Assembly (NCBI GenBank): GCA_017468085.1 | Contig: JAFUJR010000034.1 | Coordinates: forward strand, 62,001 to 126,000 | Direction: 5' to 3' | Source: Clostridia bacterium | GTDB taxonomy: Bacteria > Bacillota > Clostridia > Christensenellales > Borkfalkiaceae | DNA length: 64,000 bases | Shown: piece by piece, positions 34,770 to 43,558 of the stretch | Position numbering within the stretch: position 1 is the stretch's first letter | Layout: every line of letters begins with the position of its first letter | The notes under the pieces: generated by a model | Told to the model about the DNA's origin: nothing | Database searches by the model: none | Seen by the model: the letters and a program-made list of their open reading frames with translations, nothing else | Program-made: the position numbers and the translations under genes

Positions 34770-36223
34770 TGGAAAATTACGAAAATAATTACAACTCGTT
34801 TGGTTATTCAGCGGAGCAAAACTCCGCGCCCATGGGCGACACGGGCGCAAATAATCTCTCTGGGATTGCAAAAATAAAGGTGGTCGGTGTCGGCGGCGCC
34901 GGCAATAACGCCGTAGATCGTTTAATAGAATCGGGGTTAAAAAGCGCGGAATATATTGTTGTAAACACGGACAATCAAGCGCTCGCGCGTTCGCGTGCAA
35001 GCAAGCGTATTCAAATTGGCGTACAGCTTACCAAAGGGCTTGGCGCAGGCGCGAACCCTGAAGTGGGCAGAGCGGCGGCTGAAGAGAATAAAGATGCCAT
35101 TCAGGAAGCGCTTAAAAATACCGACTTGTTGTTTATTACGGCAGGTATGGGCGGTGGTACGGGTACGGGCGCTGCTCCCGTAATTGCCAAGATTGCAAAG
35201 GAAATGAAAATTCTTACCGTGGCAGTCGTTACGTTGCCTTTCGGGTTTGAGGCGAAACGCAGAATGGACAATGCGTTGGCGGGTATTGAGGAGTTGAAAA
35301 AATCCGTAGATTCCATGATTACCATTCCCAACGATAAGATTCGTCAGGTAGTGCCTAAGGATACGTCGTTTGCAGACGCGTTAAAGGTCGCGGACGAGGT
35401 GCTTCGCCAAGGTATTCGAGGCATTGCAGAGCTTATCGTTAAGCCTTCGCTTATCAATCTTGATTTCGCGGACGTAAAAGCGACGTTAAAGGGGCGTGGT
35501 CTTGCGCATATGGGTATTGGCGTAGCAAAGGGCGAAAAGAGGATTTTCGACGCGGTACGTTGCGCTGTTTGCAGTCCTTTGCTCAATACCACGATTGAGG
35601 GCGCGAATTCGGTTATTTTAAACGTTATCGGCGGTAAGGACTTGTCTTTGGACGAAGTTATTACAGCGGCAGATTTGGTAAAGGGCGTTATCGATTACTC
35701 GGCAAACGTCATTTTCGGCGCGTGCATCGACGAGGCTATGTCGGACGAGGTTGAAGTTGTTATCATTGCTACGGGCTTTGGCGGCAGTCAAAACGGATTT
35801 TCGCGCGACGTGCAAAATACTACGCTCCGCCAAGCGACGGTTTTGGCACAAAAGATTGATAATGCGTACAATAGAAGAGAGGGGGGCGTGATGTCTAACG
35901 GCGGATTTGCGCAACAGCAACCTCTTTATCCCGATCCTTATGCGCCTCAACAACCAAGCGCGTTCTACCCGCAGTCCTCTTATGCGACAACGCAAGCGCA
36001 GACAAACGAATATATGTCGAACGTTCAACCTATTCAACCTATTTCCAACGGTTATGTACCATCGAACGGATATCCTCAGCCGAGCGGCTATCCTCAACAG
36101 CCGAACACCTTCTTCGAACCGAACGATCCTATCCCCGACGCTCGTCAAGAGCAAACGCCGGACAGAAAGCATAGACCCAAATTCGTCGATTTTTTCATGA
36201 AAAAAAATTCAGAAGATAAATAA
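34766..36223 (+). CDS. ftsZ: Cell division protein FtsZ
   Basis: A 485-residue tubulin homologue that forms the division ring. VVGVGGAGNNAVDRLI, NTDNQAL, the GTP-binding GMGGGTGTGAAPVIA, TLPFGFEAKRRMDNA, and the T7 loop NLDFADVKATLKGRG are intact. After residue about 365 comes a long, disordered linker of Gln, Pro, Tyr and Ser of about 100 residues, ending in the binding peptide RPKFVDFFMKK. The linker is longer than usual. Two ATG codons occur in tandem (34766 and 34769); the first overlaps the ftsA stop. Confidence 0.97.
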   Translation: MMENYENNYNSFGYSAEQNSAPMGDTGANNLSGIAKIKVVGVGGAGNNAVDRLIESGLKSAEYIVVNTDNQALARSRASKRIQIGVQLTKGLGAGANPEVGRAAAEENKDAIQEALKNTDLLFITAGMGGGTGTGAAPVIAKIAKEMKILTVAVVTLPFGFEAKRRMDNALAGIEELKKSVDSMITIPNDKIRQVVPKDTSFADALKVADEVLRQGIRGIAELIVKPSLINLDFADVKATLKGRGLAHMGIGVAKGEKRIFDAVRCAVCSPLLNTTIEGANSVILNVIGGKDLSLDEVITAADLVKGVIDYSANVIFGACIDEAMSDEVEVVIIATGFGGSQNGFSRDVQNTTLRQATVLAQKIDNAYNRREGGVMSNGGFAQQQPLYPDPYAPQQPSAFYPQSSYATTQAQTNEYMSNVQPIQPISNGYVPSNGYPQPSGYPQQPNTFFEPNDPIPDARQEQTPDRKHRPKFVDFFMKKNSEDK

Positions 36224-36231
36224 TTGCATAC

Positions 36232-36270
36232 AAAAAAGAGGGGGCGTATCAAATCGCGCCCTCTTTTTTT
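36232..36270 (+). terminator. Terminator of ftsZ
   Basis: AAAAAAGAGGG and CCCTCTTTTTT form the main stem, with a GC-rich apical part, followed by further T residues. Confidence 0.85.
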
Positions 36271-36466
36271 GTTAAAATGATTTAATATGTGCTTTAAGCG
36301 GTGAAAGAGCACCCGTATTCGTACGAGTGCTCCTTCGAGGAAGAATAAATCAGATATGAGGATAGGCAAAAATCATAAAAACAAATTAAAGGCAACCCTT
36401 TAATTCATATTTTAAATTATTTTATCAGCTTTTATAGGAAAATGCAAGCAAATTAATACGATTTAT
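36271..36466 (+). other. Gene-free stretch between ftsZ and murC with two hairpins
   Basis: No gene is seen. GAGCACCCGTA-TTCG-TACGAGTGCTC (36308-36333, one mismatch) is a strong hairpin with a TTCG loop and no T-run. ATTAAAGG-CAAC-CCTTTAAT (36385-36404) is a second perfect hairpin followed by TCATATTTT, possibly a weak terminator. Together with the terminator before and the murC control region after, they fill the 300-base gap. Confidence 0.5.
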
Positions 36467-36495
36467 CCATAAGAATTTCTTATGGTTGTTATAAT
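36467..36495 (+). promoter_or_regulatory. murC promoter with overlapping 19-base palindrome
   Basis: The extended -10 element TG-T-TATAAT (36487-36495) has no good -35 box. In its place lies a perfect palindrome with 9-bp arms, CCATAAGAA-T-TTCTTATGG (36467-36485). This is a likely regulator site: an activator substituting for the -35 contact, or a repressor. Transcription would start near 36502, about 22 bases before the murC ATG, and no clear ribosome-binding site is present. Confidence 0.6.
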
Positions 36496-36523
36496 AAAAA
36501 TAAATACCGCATAAAAATACTGT

Positions 36524-37870
36524 ATGCATTTAAAAGGCTTTGAAAATGTAAAAAAGATATATTTTATCGGAATAGGCGGGGTAAGTATGAGCGCGCTGGC
36601 AAAATATTTGTCGGGGTGTGGATATACGGTGTCCGGAAGCGACGCAACTAAGAGTGCGACAACGGAGAACTTGGCGTTTTACGGCGTAAAAACCTTTATT
36701 GGAAACGACGGCAATCGGGCGGCGTTATTAGAGGCGGATTGCGTGGTATACACAGACGCGATAAGTTTGGAAGACAAAGAGTTTTTAAAGGCAAAGGAAT
36801 TAAATAAAATATTATATGGACGGGCGGAACTTTTGGGGATAATCTGTCAAAATTTCCAGCACGTTATTACAGTTGCGGGAAGTCATGGAAAAACGACGTG
36901 TACTTCGATTTGCGCACATATTTTAAAGAGTACGAGCGTGCCGTTTATGGCGCATATTGGCGGTGAAGACTGCGCTTTTGGTAACTATTATTATAGCGGT
37001 GAAGACTATTTGGTTACCGAGGCGTGCGAGTATAAGAAAAATTTATTGAAGTTAAAATCCGACGTTGCTATTTTATTAAACGTTGACAAAGATCATATGG
37101 AATGTTACGAAAATGAGCAGGACCTACTTTCTTGCTTTCATAGGTATTGTCAATCGGCAAAGACGGCATTTGTCTGTGCGGATGACGCGAGTTGCGGAAA
37201 ATGGGAGTTCGCGTCGTTTGGTATTAAAAATACTTTGGCGGATTATCGAGCAACGCAAATTCGTGCTTTTGGGGAACGGTATTCATTTACGGTAGAGGAA
37301 TACGGAAAACCCGTTTGTCGGGTAAGGCTTCGTTCTATTGGCTACTGCAATATTTACAACGCGCTTGCGGCATTTGCAGCGATGCGTTCGCTGGGCTTTC
37401 ACGAAAAGGAAATTGTAAAGGGCATTGAAAGTTTTACCGCCGTTAAACGCCGTTTTGAAAAGATTGGCGAATATCGAGGCGCTTCTTTCATTTGTGATTA
37501 CGCACATCATCCTAAAGAAATTTTATCTACGCTGCATACGGCGAAAAATATCAGCCCCAAAAAGCTCTACGTTGTTTTTCAGCCGCACACCTATTCAAGA
37601 ACGAAATTATTGATGGCGGATTTTATTTCCGTTCTGCGTTCAGTGCCCAATTTAATGATTTATAAAACCTACCCGGCAAGAGAGGTGTACGACGAATTGG
37701 GGAGCGCGGAAACGTTGGCGCGCATATTGGGGAACTGTTTATATGCGGAAAACGCGCACGTCTTAAAAACTTGGTTGAAACAGACCGTAAAAGACGGGGA
37801 CGTCGTCCTGTTTTTAGGTGCAGGCGATATTTATTACGTAGCACAATATATCTTAGAAGAATTGTTATAA
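36524..37870 (+). CDS. murC: UDP-N-acetylmuramate--L-alanine ligase
   Basis: A 448-residue Mur ligase that adds the first stem residue. YFIGIGGVSMSALAKYLSGCGYTVSGSD at the start is the MurC UDP-binding motif (given here only by its first and last parts GIGGVSMS and VSGSD), the ATP loop is VAGSHGKTT, and NVDKDHMECYEN, DYAHHPKEI and FQPHTYSRTK follow. It stands apart from the other wall genes, with its own unusual promoter and terminator. The start has only weak ribosome-binding complementarity. Confidence 0.95.
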   Translation: MHLKGFENVKKIYFIGIGGVSMSALAKYLSGCGYTVSGSDATKSATTENLAFYGVKTFIGNDGNRAALLEADCVVYTDAISLEDKEFLKAKELNKILYGRAELLGIICQNFQHVITVAGSHGKTTCTSICAHILKSTSVPFMAHIGGEDCAFGNYYYSGEDYLVTEACEYKKNLLKLKSDVAILLNVDKDHMECYENEQDLLSCFHRYCQSAKTAFVCADDASCGKWEFASFGIKNTLADYRATQIRAFGERYSFTVEEYGKPVCRVRLRSIGYCNIYNALAAFAAMRSLGFHEKEIVKGIESFTAVKRRFEKIGEYRGASFICDYAHHPKEILSTLHTAKNISPKKLYVVFQPHTYSRTKLLMADFISVLRSVPNLMIYKTYPAREVYDELGSAETLARILGNCLYAENAHVLKTWLKQTVKDGDVVLFLGAGDIYYVAQYILEELL

Positions 37871-37881
37871 TTGAATAAATC

Positions 37882-37934
37882 AAAACGGGCGTTGGAGAAA
37901 AGTGAAAAAAACTCTAAATTCGCCCGTTTTTTTT
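37882..37934 (+). terminator. Terminator of murC
   Basis: AAAACGGGCG (37882-37891) pairs with CGCCCGTTTT (37921-37930), T-run follows; the loop contains a smaller GAG...CTC pairing. Confidence 0.85.
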
Positions 37935-37945
37935 CTTTCAAACTA

Positions 37946-37974
37946 TTGAAAAATATAAAAATAAATGTTATAAT
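37946..37974 (+). promoter_or_regulatory. Promoter of ftsK
   Basis: TTGAAA (37946-37951), 17-base spacer, TATAAT (37969-37974) preceded by TGT, an extended -10. Confidence 0.8.
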
Positions 37975-38004
37975 AAATAAGATATTTATTAAGGAGTTAT
38001 TTTT

Positions 38005-38046
38005 ATGGGTAACGGAGAGGAAGACGTGAGGTGCGCGTATGAGTAA
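38005..38046 (+). CDS. Possible 13-codon leader peptide overlapping the ftsK start
   Basis: ATG at 38005 has the best ribosome-binding site of the area (AAGGAG, 38-base region after the promoter, nine bases ahead). It encodes MGNGEEDVRCAYE and stops at TAA 38044-38046, eight bases beyond the first base of the ftsK ATG (38039), in another frame. The ftsK start itself has only GAGGTGCG upstream. Translation of the small frame would bring ribosomes directly to the ftsK start. No similarity to a known peptide is recognised. Confidence 0.4.
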   Translation: MGNGEEDVRCAYE

Positions 38047-41000
38047 AAAAGAGTCTAAAAAGTTAGTTACGAAAGAGAGTATTTGCGCCACGTTTGGCAT
38101 TTTTGCTTTGCTGGCGTTCTTTATTTTATGTACCCGCTCCCTTGTTTTTGGGGGATTTGGCGCGGCAATACACGGTTTTTTAACGGGCGTATTCGGATAT
38201 TGCGCTTACCCGCTGTTTTTAGGCGCCATTTATTTGTGCGTGATGGGCTTGTTCGGTAAAAGCCTTGTCAAAGACAGATGGCTGGCAGCGTGGATTATTA
38301 TTACGTGCGTTTTAATCGCATTGGTCGTTCATACGGCTATGACGTTCAATTGGAAATTGGACGGTTACTTAACCCGTTGTTTCAAATCGGGCGAAAAGCT
38401 TTCCTCGGTTACGGCAAGCGGTTGGCTCGGCGGCTTAATTGTCTTTGCTGTGGCGAAACTCACCACTCAAATCGGTGCGTTGATTTTCTTTATTATGTTA
38501 TCTTTAATCAGCGTTTACGTTTGCATTCAAGTGGCGAAGCGCAAGAAGAAGGGGGGCAAACCGAATAGACAACCCAGAAACAATACGGCGCAGTCGGTGG
38601 ATATTCCGCTTTCTCAGCCTACACCTGCTCAAAACGTAACGACGCAACAACAGCCTATGGCTGTAACGCCTCAAAACGCGCAATCACAAAACGTGCAGTC
38701 TGCTCCTCAGCCGGTTCAGCAGAGTGCGTTCCCGTATGCAAATACGGCGCCGCAAACTGAAAACGTTACGCCTATTGCGCCGACGGTAGTGGATGTTACG
38801 AATGCACAAAATGCGCAAAACATACAAAATCCACAGAATGCGCAACCGAATTTTATTGGCAACATGATGCCGACGGTTGAGCAACGCCCCGGCGTGAGCT
38901 TGCCCGAAACGCAACCAATGCAAGGTATGGGCAGTCAACCCGCAAGGCAGAGCGCTTTTTCGCCTTTCGGTAACGCGCAAACAATGCCTATCGGCGACAA
39001 CGCCTTTTCAGCAGTGGAAAATACGGGGACAAGCAATGGAAGTAGCGAGTACGATTATTCCAACTCGCGCGATTTCCTCTTTGGCGGCAGTCCTGCGGAA
39101 AATTACAGACGCAACTTGTTATTCGATCCTAATGCAAGGGTAAACAATATGCCCGTTACAGAACAGCCGAATGCACTCGGCGGTACAAGCGGCATTATGC
39201 CTTCTTACTCCGAATCTTATCAAAACACAGTCAACGAAAATACGACGCCCAGTCGAATGGAAACAACGTCGTTTGATCAGCGTAGCTCCAATTATTCATT
39301 TGGGGATTCCCGCGGGGAGCGGACGGATGCGGACGGGTACACCAACGTAACGCCCATACCTGCGTTTGAACCGCAAACGCGTGCAACGGAGGACTCACCG
39401 TATAGACTGTTCAGTGATAGACCCGAGAGTACGGATCTCGCGGAAGAAAGAGGCGGGCGAGAGGAAATCACTTTTAATCGCGGAGATTCGTTCAGGGAGG
39501 AGTCCGTTTCGCCCATTATCAACGAAGAAAGGGATAGCGGGCGTAGCGCTGTTCCTAATTATAAAAATTTATTCTCGCCCTCTAACCCTAATATTTTTGG
39601 CGGCGACGACGAGAATGCGACAAGACATTTTGATGAAATTGTAAATTCTAACCCTCGCTTTGAACGCGGTTACCGAGAGGAAAGTTTCTCCGCGCCCGAG
39701 GCGGATAAGGTAGCTTCGCAAGACGACGATAGAAATGAGCGCGACGGATTTAATCTTTTGGATGACGATCCTTATGCGTTGCGTTCGGATTTCAGTAACG
39801 ATGGTCGCGAAAATAACGGGCTGGATACGGATAGAAACGAAAGTCGCGACGAATTGATTTCCGATACTCCTCGTATGGGCTTTGGCAGAGAGGAAACGAA
39901 TCTCTCCGAAGAACGTACGCAGTCGGAAACTCTCTTTACGAGTAGAACGGAAGACCCCGTTATACCTGCTCCCGTTGCATCTCCGCAAGCGTCGGTTGCA
40001 CCCGTTGCCCCTGCCGCGCCTGCGGAACAACCCAAGCCCGCGCCGCAACCTCCGAAACCGCGCGTTATTCGGCCCTACGTAAGAATTCCTTTGGACGATT
40101 TGGATTGCCGCGACATCGAGCCTACTTCCAACTTTGAAGAAGTAGAGGAAACCAAAGGAACGATTATTGCAACCTTGGAAGATTTTAAAATTCCCGATAC
40201 GTCGATTGCATCCGTAACTTTTGGCCCTACGGTTGCGCGTTATAACGTATTGTTTCCTCGTTATATCCAACCCAAAAAGGTCGTTGCGTTAGACCAATCT
40301 ATCGCAATTAGTCTTCGTTCAAACGGCGTAAACGTTTATCCAAATTATGAGGACGGCGTTGTAAGCATTGAAGTACCCAACAAGGAGCGCCAATTTGTAC
40401 AACTCGGCTGTATGCTTTCAGGAGATACGTACGTAAACGCCAAGCCTTCTTCTTTAGTGTTTGCAATGGGTAAAGACGTTGCAAACCGCAAGGTGTACGG
40501 CGATATTTCCAAGATGATCCACCTTTTGGTTGCCGGTTCGTCCGGTTCGGGTAAGAGCGTATTTTTAGGTTCGTTGATTATCAGCTTAATCCACAAGTAT
40601 TCACCCGAAGAATTGCGCTTGATTCTTATTGACCCGAAAAAGACGGAGTTCGTTTTGTACAACAACTTGCCGCATTTGATGATTAACGAAATCATTACGG
40701 ACGCAAGCAAGGCGGTGCAGAGCTTGAATTGGGCGATTATGGAAATGAACCGCCGTTACAGCTTATTCTCGCAAATGAGCCGTTCGGGCGCATACGTCGT
40801 AAATTTGGATCAGTACAACGCGCAGGTGGAAAAAAGTCAGCGCTTGCCGAAAATCGTTATTATTATCGACGAGCTTGCCGATTTGATGCTTGCTGCGAAA
40901 AAGGAAATGGAAGATAGAATCCAAAACCTCACCCAGAAAGCGCGTGCGGCAGGTATTCACCTTATCGTTGCAACGCAAAGACCGTCCACCGACGTTATCA

Positions 41001-41551
41001 CGGGCGTTATCAAGAGCAATTTGGCGACAAGAATTGCATTCTACGTAGCAACCGACGTCGATTCGCGCGTTATTCTTGACCAAACGGGCGCGCAAAAGCT
41101 GTTGGGTAAGGGCGATTTGCTTTATACGATGCCGGGCGTAGCCGCGCCTATCCGTGTGCAAAGCGCGTTTATTTCTACGGAAGAATCTCAAAAGGTGGTC
41201 AATTATATCAAAGCCCACAACGAGGCTTACTACGATGAAGAAGCAACCGCGTATATTAATTCGCGCGGCGGTTATGCCGGCGACGACAGTTCCAGCGGCG
41301 GTGTAGGAGGCGGAAAAGACGGCGGCAGTGTAGACCCTATCTATATTGAAGCTCTTCGGCACGTTATCGCGTGTGGGAGCGCGTCCATTTCTATGATTCA
41401 ACGTAAGTGCTCCGCAGGTTACAGTCGCGCGGGTAAAATCGTAGAATGGATGGAAGAAATGGGCTATATTTCCGCATTCGACGGCGCAAAATCGAGAAAG
41501 GTACTTATTACCAAAGAGGAATTTGAAAGCAAATACGGCCCGTTGGAATAA
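38039..41551 (+). CDS. ftsK: DNA translocase FtsK/SpoIIIE
   Basis: A 1170-residue translocase that pumps chromosomal DNA through the closing septum. Residues about 18-160 contain four membrane spans. A very long linker (about 170-690) is first Gln/Pro/Asn-rich with repeats of QNAQN type, then rich in Arg, Glu, Asp and Ser. The motor follows: alpha/beta core with Walker A AGSSGSGKSVF (about 832), Walker B VIIIDELADLM (about 941), and ATQRPSTDVITGVIK. The gamma DNA-reading domain (SASISMIQRKCSAGYSRAGKI) closes the protein. Usual length is 750-900, so the linker accounts for the excess. Confidence 0.95.
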   Translation: MSKKESKKLVTKESICATFGIFALLAFFILCTRSLVFGGFGAAIHGFLTGVFGYCAYPLFLGAIYLCVMGLFGKSLVKDRWLAAWIIITCVLIALVVHTAMTFNWKLDGYLTRCFKSGEKLSSVTASGWLGGLIVFAVAKLTTQIGALIFFIMLSLISVYVCIQVAKRKKKGGKPNRQPRNNTAQSVDIPLSQPTPAQNVTTQQQPMAVTPQNAQSQNVQSAPQPVQQSAFPYANTAPQTENVTPIAPTVVDVTNAQNAQNIQNPQNAQPNFIGNMMPTVEQRPGVSLPETQPMQGMGSQPARQSAFSPFGNAQTMPIGDNAFSAVENTGTSNGSSEYDYSNSRDFLFGGSPAENYRRNLLFDPNARVNNMPVTEQPNALGGTSGIMPSYSESYQNTVNENTTPSRMETTSFDQRSSNYSFGDSRGERTDADGYTNVTPIPAFEPQTRATEDSPYRLFSDRPESTDLAEERGGREEITFNRGDSFREESVSPIINEERDSGRSAVPNYKNLFSPSNPNIFGGDDENATRHFDEIVNSNPRFERGYREESFSAPEADKVASQDDDRNERDGFNLLDDDPYALRSDFSNDGRENNGLDTDRNESRDELISDTPRMGFGREETNLSEERTQSETLFTSRTEDPVIPAPVASPQASVAPVAPAAPAEQPKPAPQPPKPRVIRPYVRIPLDDLDCRDIEPTSNFEEVEETKGTIIATLEDFKIPDTSIASVTFGPTVARYNVLFPRYIQPKKVVALDQSIAISLRSNGVNVYPNYEDGVVSIEVPNKERQFVQLGCMLSGDTYVNAKPSSLVFAMGKDVANRKVYGDISKMIHLLVAGSSGSGKSVFLGSLIISLIHKYSPEELRLILIDPKKTEFVLYNNLPHLMINEIITDASKAVQSLNWAIMEMNRRYSLFSQMSRSGAYVVNLDQYNAQVEKSQRLPKIVIIIDELADLMLAAKKEMEDRIQNLTQKARAAGIHLIVATQRPSTDVITGVIKSNLATRIAFYVATDVDSRVILDQTGAQKLLGKGDLLYTMPGVAAPIRVQSAFISTEESQKVVNYIKAHNEAYYDEEATAYINSRGGYAGDDSSSGGVGGGKDGGSVDPIYIEALRHVIACGSASISMIQRKCSAGYSRAGKIVEWMEEMGYISAFDGAKSRKVLITKEEFESKYGPLE

Positions 41552-41589
41552 TCTATCGTTTATTTTCAACAGACTAAAAAGGAAGAAGT

Positions 41590-42924
41590 ATGTTATCAAA
41601 AAAAATATTCGGGGTAATTTCTCTGGGTTGCGATAAAAACCGCGTCGACACAGAGAAATTGCTCGGTTTACTGAAAACACGCGAGTGTACGCTCACGGAC
41701 GATTTGGCAAAGGCGCAAATCGTAATTATAAACACTTGCGCTTTTTTGCAATCTGCGCGCGAAGAGGCGATCAACACGATTTTAGAATGCGCAGAGTATA
41801 AAAACGGCGTTTTGGAGAAAATTGTCGTTACGGGTTGTCTACCACAGAAGTTTGTGGACGAGCTGTACAAGCCGCTTGCAGAAGTCGACGTTTTTTTGGG
41901 AATTAACGACTACGAGAAGATTTTTGAAGCGTTGGAAGAATCTTATCAAAAAGAATGCAGACCCAATTTCGTGGGCAAAGGGTCGGACGGTTACCTTACC
42001 AATCGTGTACAAACCACGCAAGAGCATTATGCATATTTAAAAATTGCAGATGGCTGCTATAATCATTGCACATATTGCTTGATTCCTAAAATTCGCGGAA
42101 AATATCGCTCTTATCCCATGGAAAAACTTGTGGAGGAAGCGAAAGAACTTGGCGAATTGGCAGAACTAATCATAGTTGCGCAGGACAGTACGCGCTACGG
42201 AGAGGATTTATACGGTGAAAACCGTTTTGTTGCACTGTTGCAAGCGCTTTCCAAGTTGGAAAATATCCAATCTATCCGTCTTTTGTATTGTTATCCCGAC
42301 GTCATTACGGACGCACTCATCGAGGAAATTGCAACAAACGACAAGATATTGAAATATATGGATATTCCTCTGCAACACTCCGAAAATCGCGTGTTAAAAT
42401 TGATGAACAGAAAGGGGACGAGGGAAGGGTATTTGCGCTTATTTGAAAAACTGCGTAAACGTATTCCCGACATTGCGATTCGCTCTACCTTTATTTCGGG
42501 TTTCCCTACGGAAACGGAGGAGGAATTCGAAGGGATGAAATCCTTCATTCGTGAGGCAAAACTTTTCAATTGCGGATTTTTCGCCTATTCGCGCGAGCCG
42601 GATACGGGCGCGTGCAGAATGAAACCGCAAATCCATCACAACACAAAAAAACGCCGTGTGCACGCGTTGTATAAGACGCAGAGCGAAGTGGCGTATAACG
42701 TTCTGTCTACGTTCGTAGGCAAACAAATTCGAGTGCTTTGCGACGGTATTGATTACGAGCGCGGCTGTTTTGTCGGTAGAGCGTATTTCAATGCGCCCGA
42801 TATTGACGGAAAGGTATATTTCCATGCGGCGGAGGCAATGCAAGGCAAGTATTATAAGGTTTTAATTGAAAATAATGACGAGTACGATTTATTTGGCCGT
42901 ACCGAAGATTATGAAGGAGAGTAA
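41590..42924 (+). CDS. rimO: Ribosomal protein S12 methylthiotransferase
   Basis: A 444-residue radical SAM enzyme that methylthiolates an aspartate of S12. Three domains: UPF0004 with three cluster Cys (SLGCDKNRVD, NTCAF, VTGCLPQ), the radical SAM core with CxxxCxxC (DGCYNHCTYCLIPKIRGKYRS), and a C-terminal TRAM domain (VLCDGIDYERGCFVGRAYFNAPDIDG in parts). The IRGKYRS and SLGCDKN signatures separate it from MiaB. Its target, S12, is encoded in the same window. Confidence 0.93.
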   Translation: MLSKKIFGVISLGCDKNRVDTEKLLGLLKTRECTLTDDLAKAQIVIINTCAFLQSAREEAINTILECAEYKNGVLEKIVVTGCLPQKFVDELYKPLAEVDVFLGINDYEKIFEALEESYQKECRPNFVGKGSDGYLTNRVQTTQEHYAYLKIADGCYNHCTYCLIPKIRGKYRSYPMEKLVEEAKELGELAELIIVAQDSTRYGEDLYGENRFVALLQALSKLENIQSIRLLYCYPDVITDALIEEIATNDKILKYMDIPLQHSENRVLKLMNRKGTREGYLRLFEKLRKRIPDIAIRSTFISGFPTETEEEFEGMKSFIREAKLFNCGFFAYSREPDTGACRMKPQIHHNTKKRRVHALYKTQSEVAYNVLSTFVGKQIRVLCDGIDYERGCFVGRAYFNAPDIDGKVYFHAAEAMQGKYYKVLIENNDEYDLFGRTEDYEGE

Positions 42925-42925
42925 A

Positions 42926-43546
42926 ATGAATTTACCCAATAAAATTACGTTAACCAGAATTTTTATGATCCCTGTTTTCGTGTTGTTTTTCTTCCTTGAC
43001 GTTGTGCCATTCCATTACGGCATTGCGGCAATCATTTTTGCGCTTGCGGCTTGTACAGACTTCATCGACGGATATATTGCGCGTAAATATAAGTTGGTAA
43101 CGAATTTAGGGAAATTCCTTGACCCAATTGCGGACAAGGTGCTTGTTTCCACGGCAATGATTTTGATGCTTGTTATGAAAGACGGCGTATTCCAAACGCT
43201 TGGCGTTGCTGCAAACGGCGTGTATATTGCAACGGCGGTATGCATTTGCGTGATTATGGCGCGCGAGCTCATTATCAGCGCATTTAGACAAATTGCGGCG
43301 GTCAACGGCGTGGTTATGGCGGCAGATAAGTTGGGTAAATTCAAAACTATCTTCCAAGACGTGGCTATTTTCGTCATTATTTTGGCTGGAGGTATCGGTG
43401 AAATTACGCCAGTGGAATACGCTGTGCCTTGGGACATGTACGCACTCATCGGCGGACTTGGTCTGTTTGCAATTGCAACCATTTTAACCGTTTGGTCGGG
43501 TATTTCTTACGTTGTGAAAAACAGAAAGGTATTAAAGGACGCCTAA
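42926..43546 (+). CDS. pgsA: CDP-diacylglycerol--glycerol-3-phosphate 3-phosphatidyltransferase
   Basis: A 206-residue membrane enzyme making phosphatidylglycerol phosphate. The CDP-alcohol phosphotransferase motif is complete: DGYIARKYKLVTNLGKFLDP followed by IAD, giving D-G-x2-A-R-x8-G-x3-D-x3-D. Starts NLPNKITLTRI, as PgsA does. ATG 42926 is preceded by GAAGGAGAG and lies one base after the rimO stop; upstream in-frame ATGs lie inside rimO and are rejected. Confidence 0.95.
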   Translation: MNLPNKITLTRIFMIPVFVLFFFLDVVPFHYGIAAIIFALAACTDFIDGYIARKYKLVTNLGKFLDPIADKVLVSTAMILMLVMKDGVFQTLGVAANGVYIATAVCICVIMARELIISAFRQIAAVNGVVMAADKLGKFKTIFQDVAIFVIILAGGIGEITPVEYAVPWDMYALIGGLGLFAIATILTVWSGISYVVKNRKVLKDA

Positions 43547-43558
43547 CGGAGTTGAAAA

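Noticed and set aside
34766..36223. Sporulation genes expected after ftsZ in many Clostridia (spoIIGA, sigE, sigG)
   Set aside because: Not present; ftsZ is followed by a terminator, gene-free DNA and murC.
42866..42925. Upstream start for pgsA
   Set aside because: It would overlap the end of rimO by about 60 bases without a ribosome-binding site; ATG 42926 has a strong one and begins with the conserved PgsA N-terminus.
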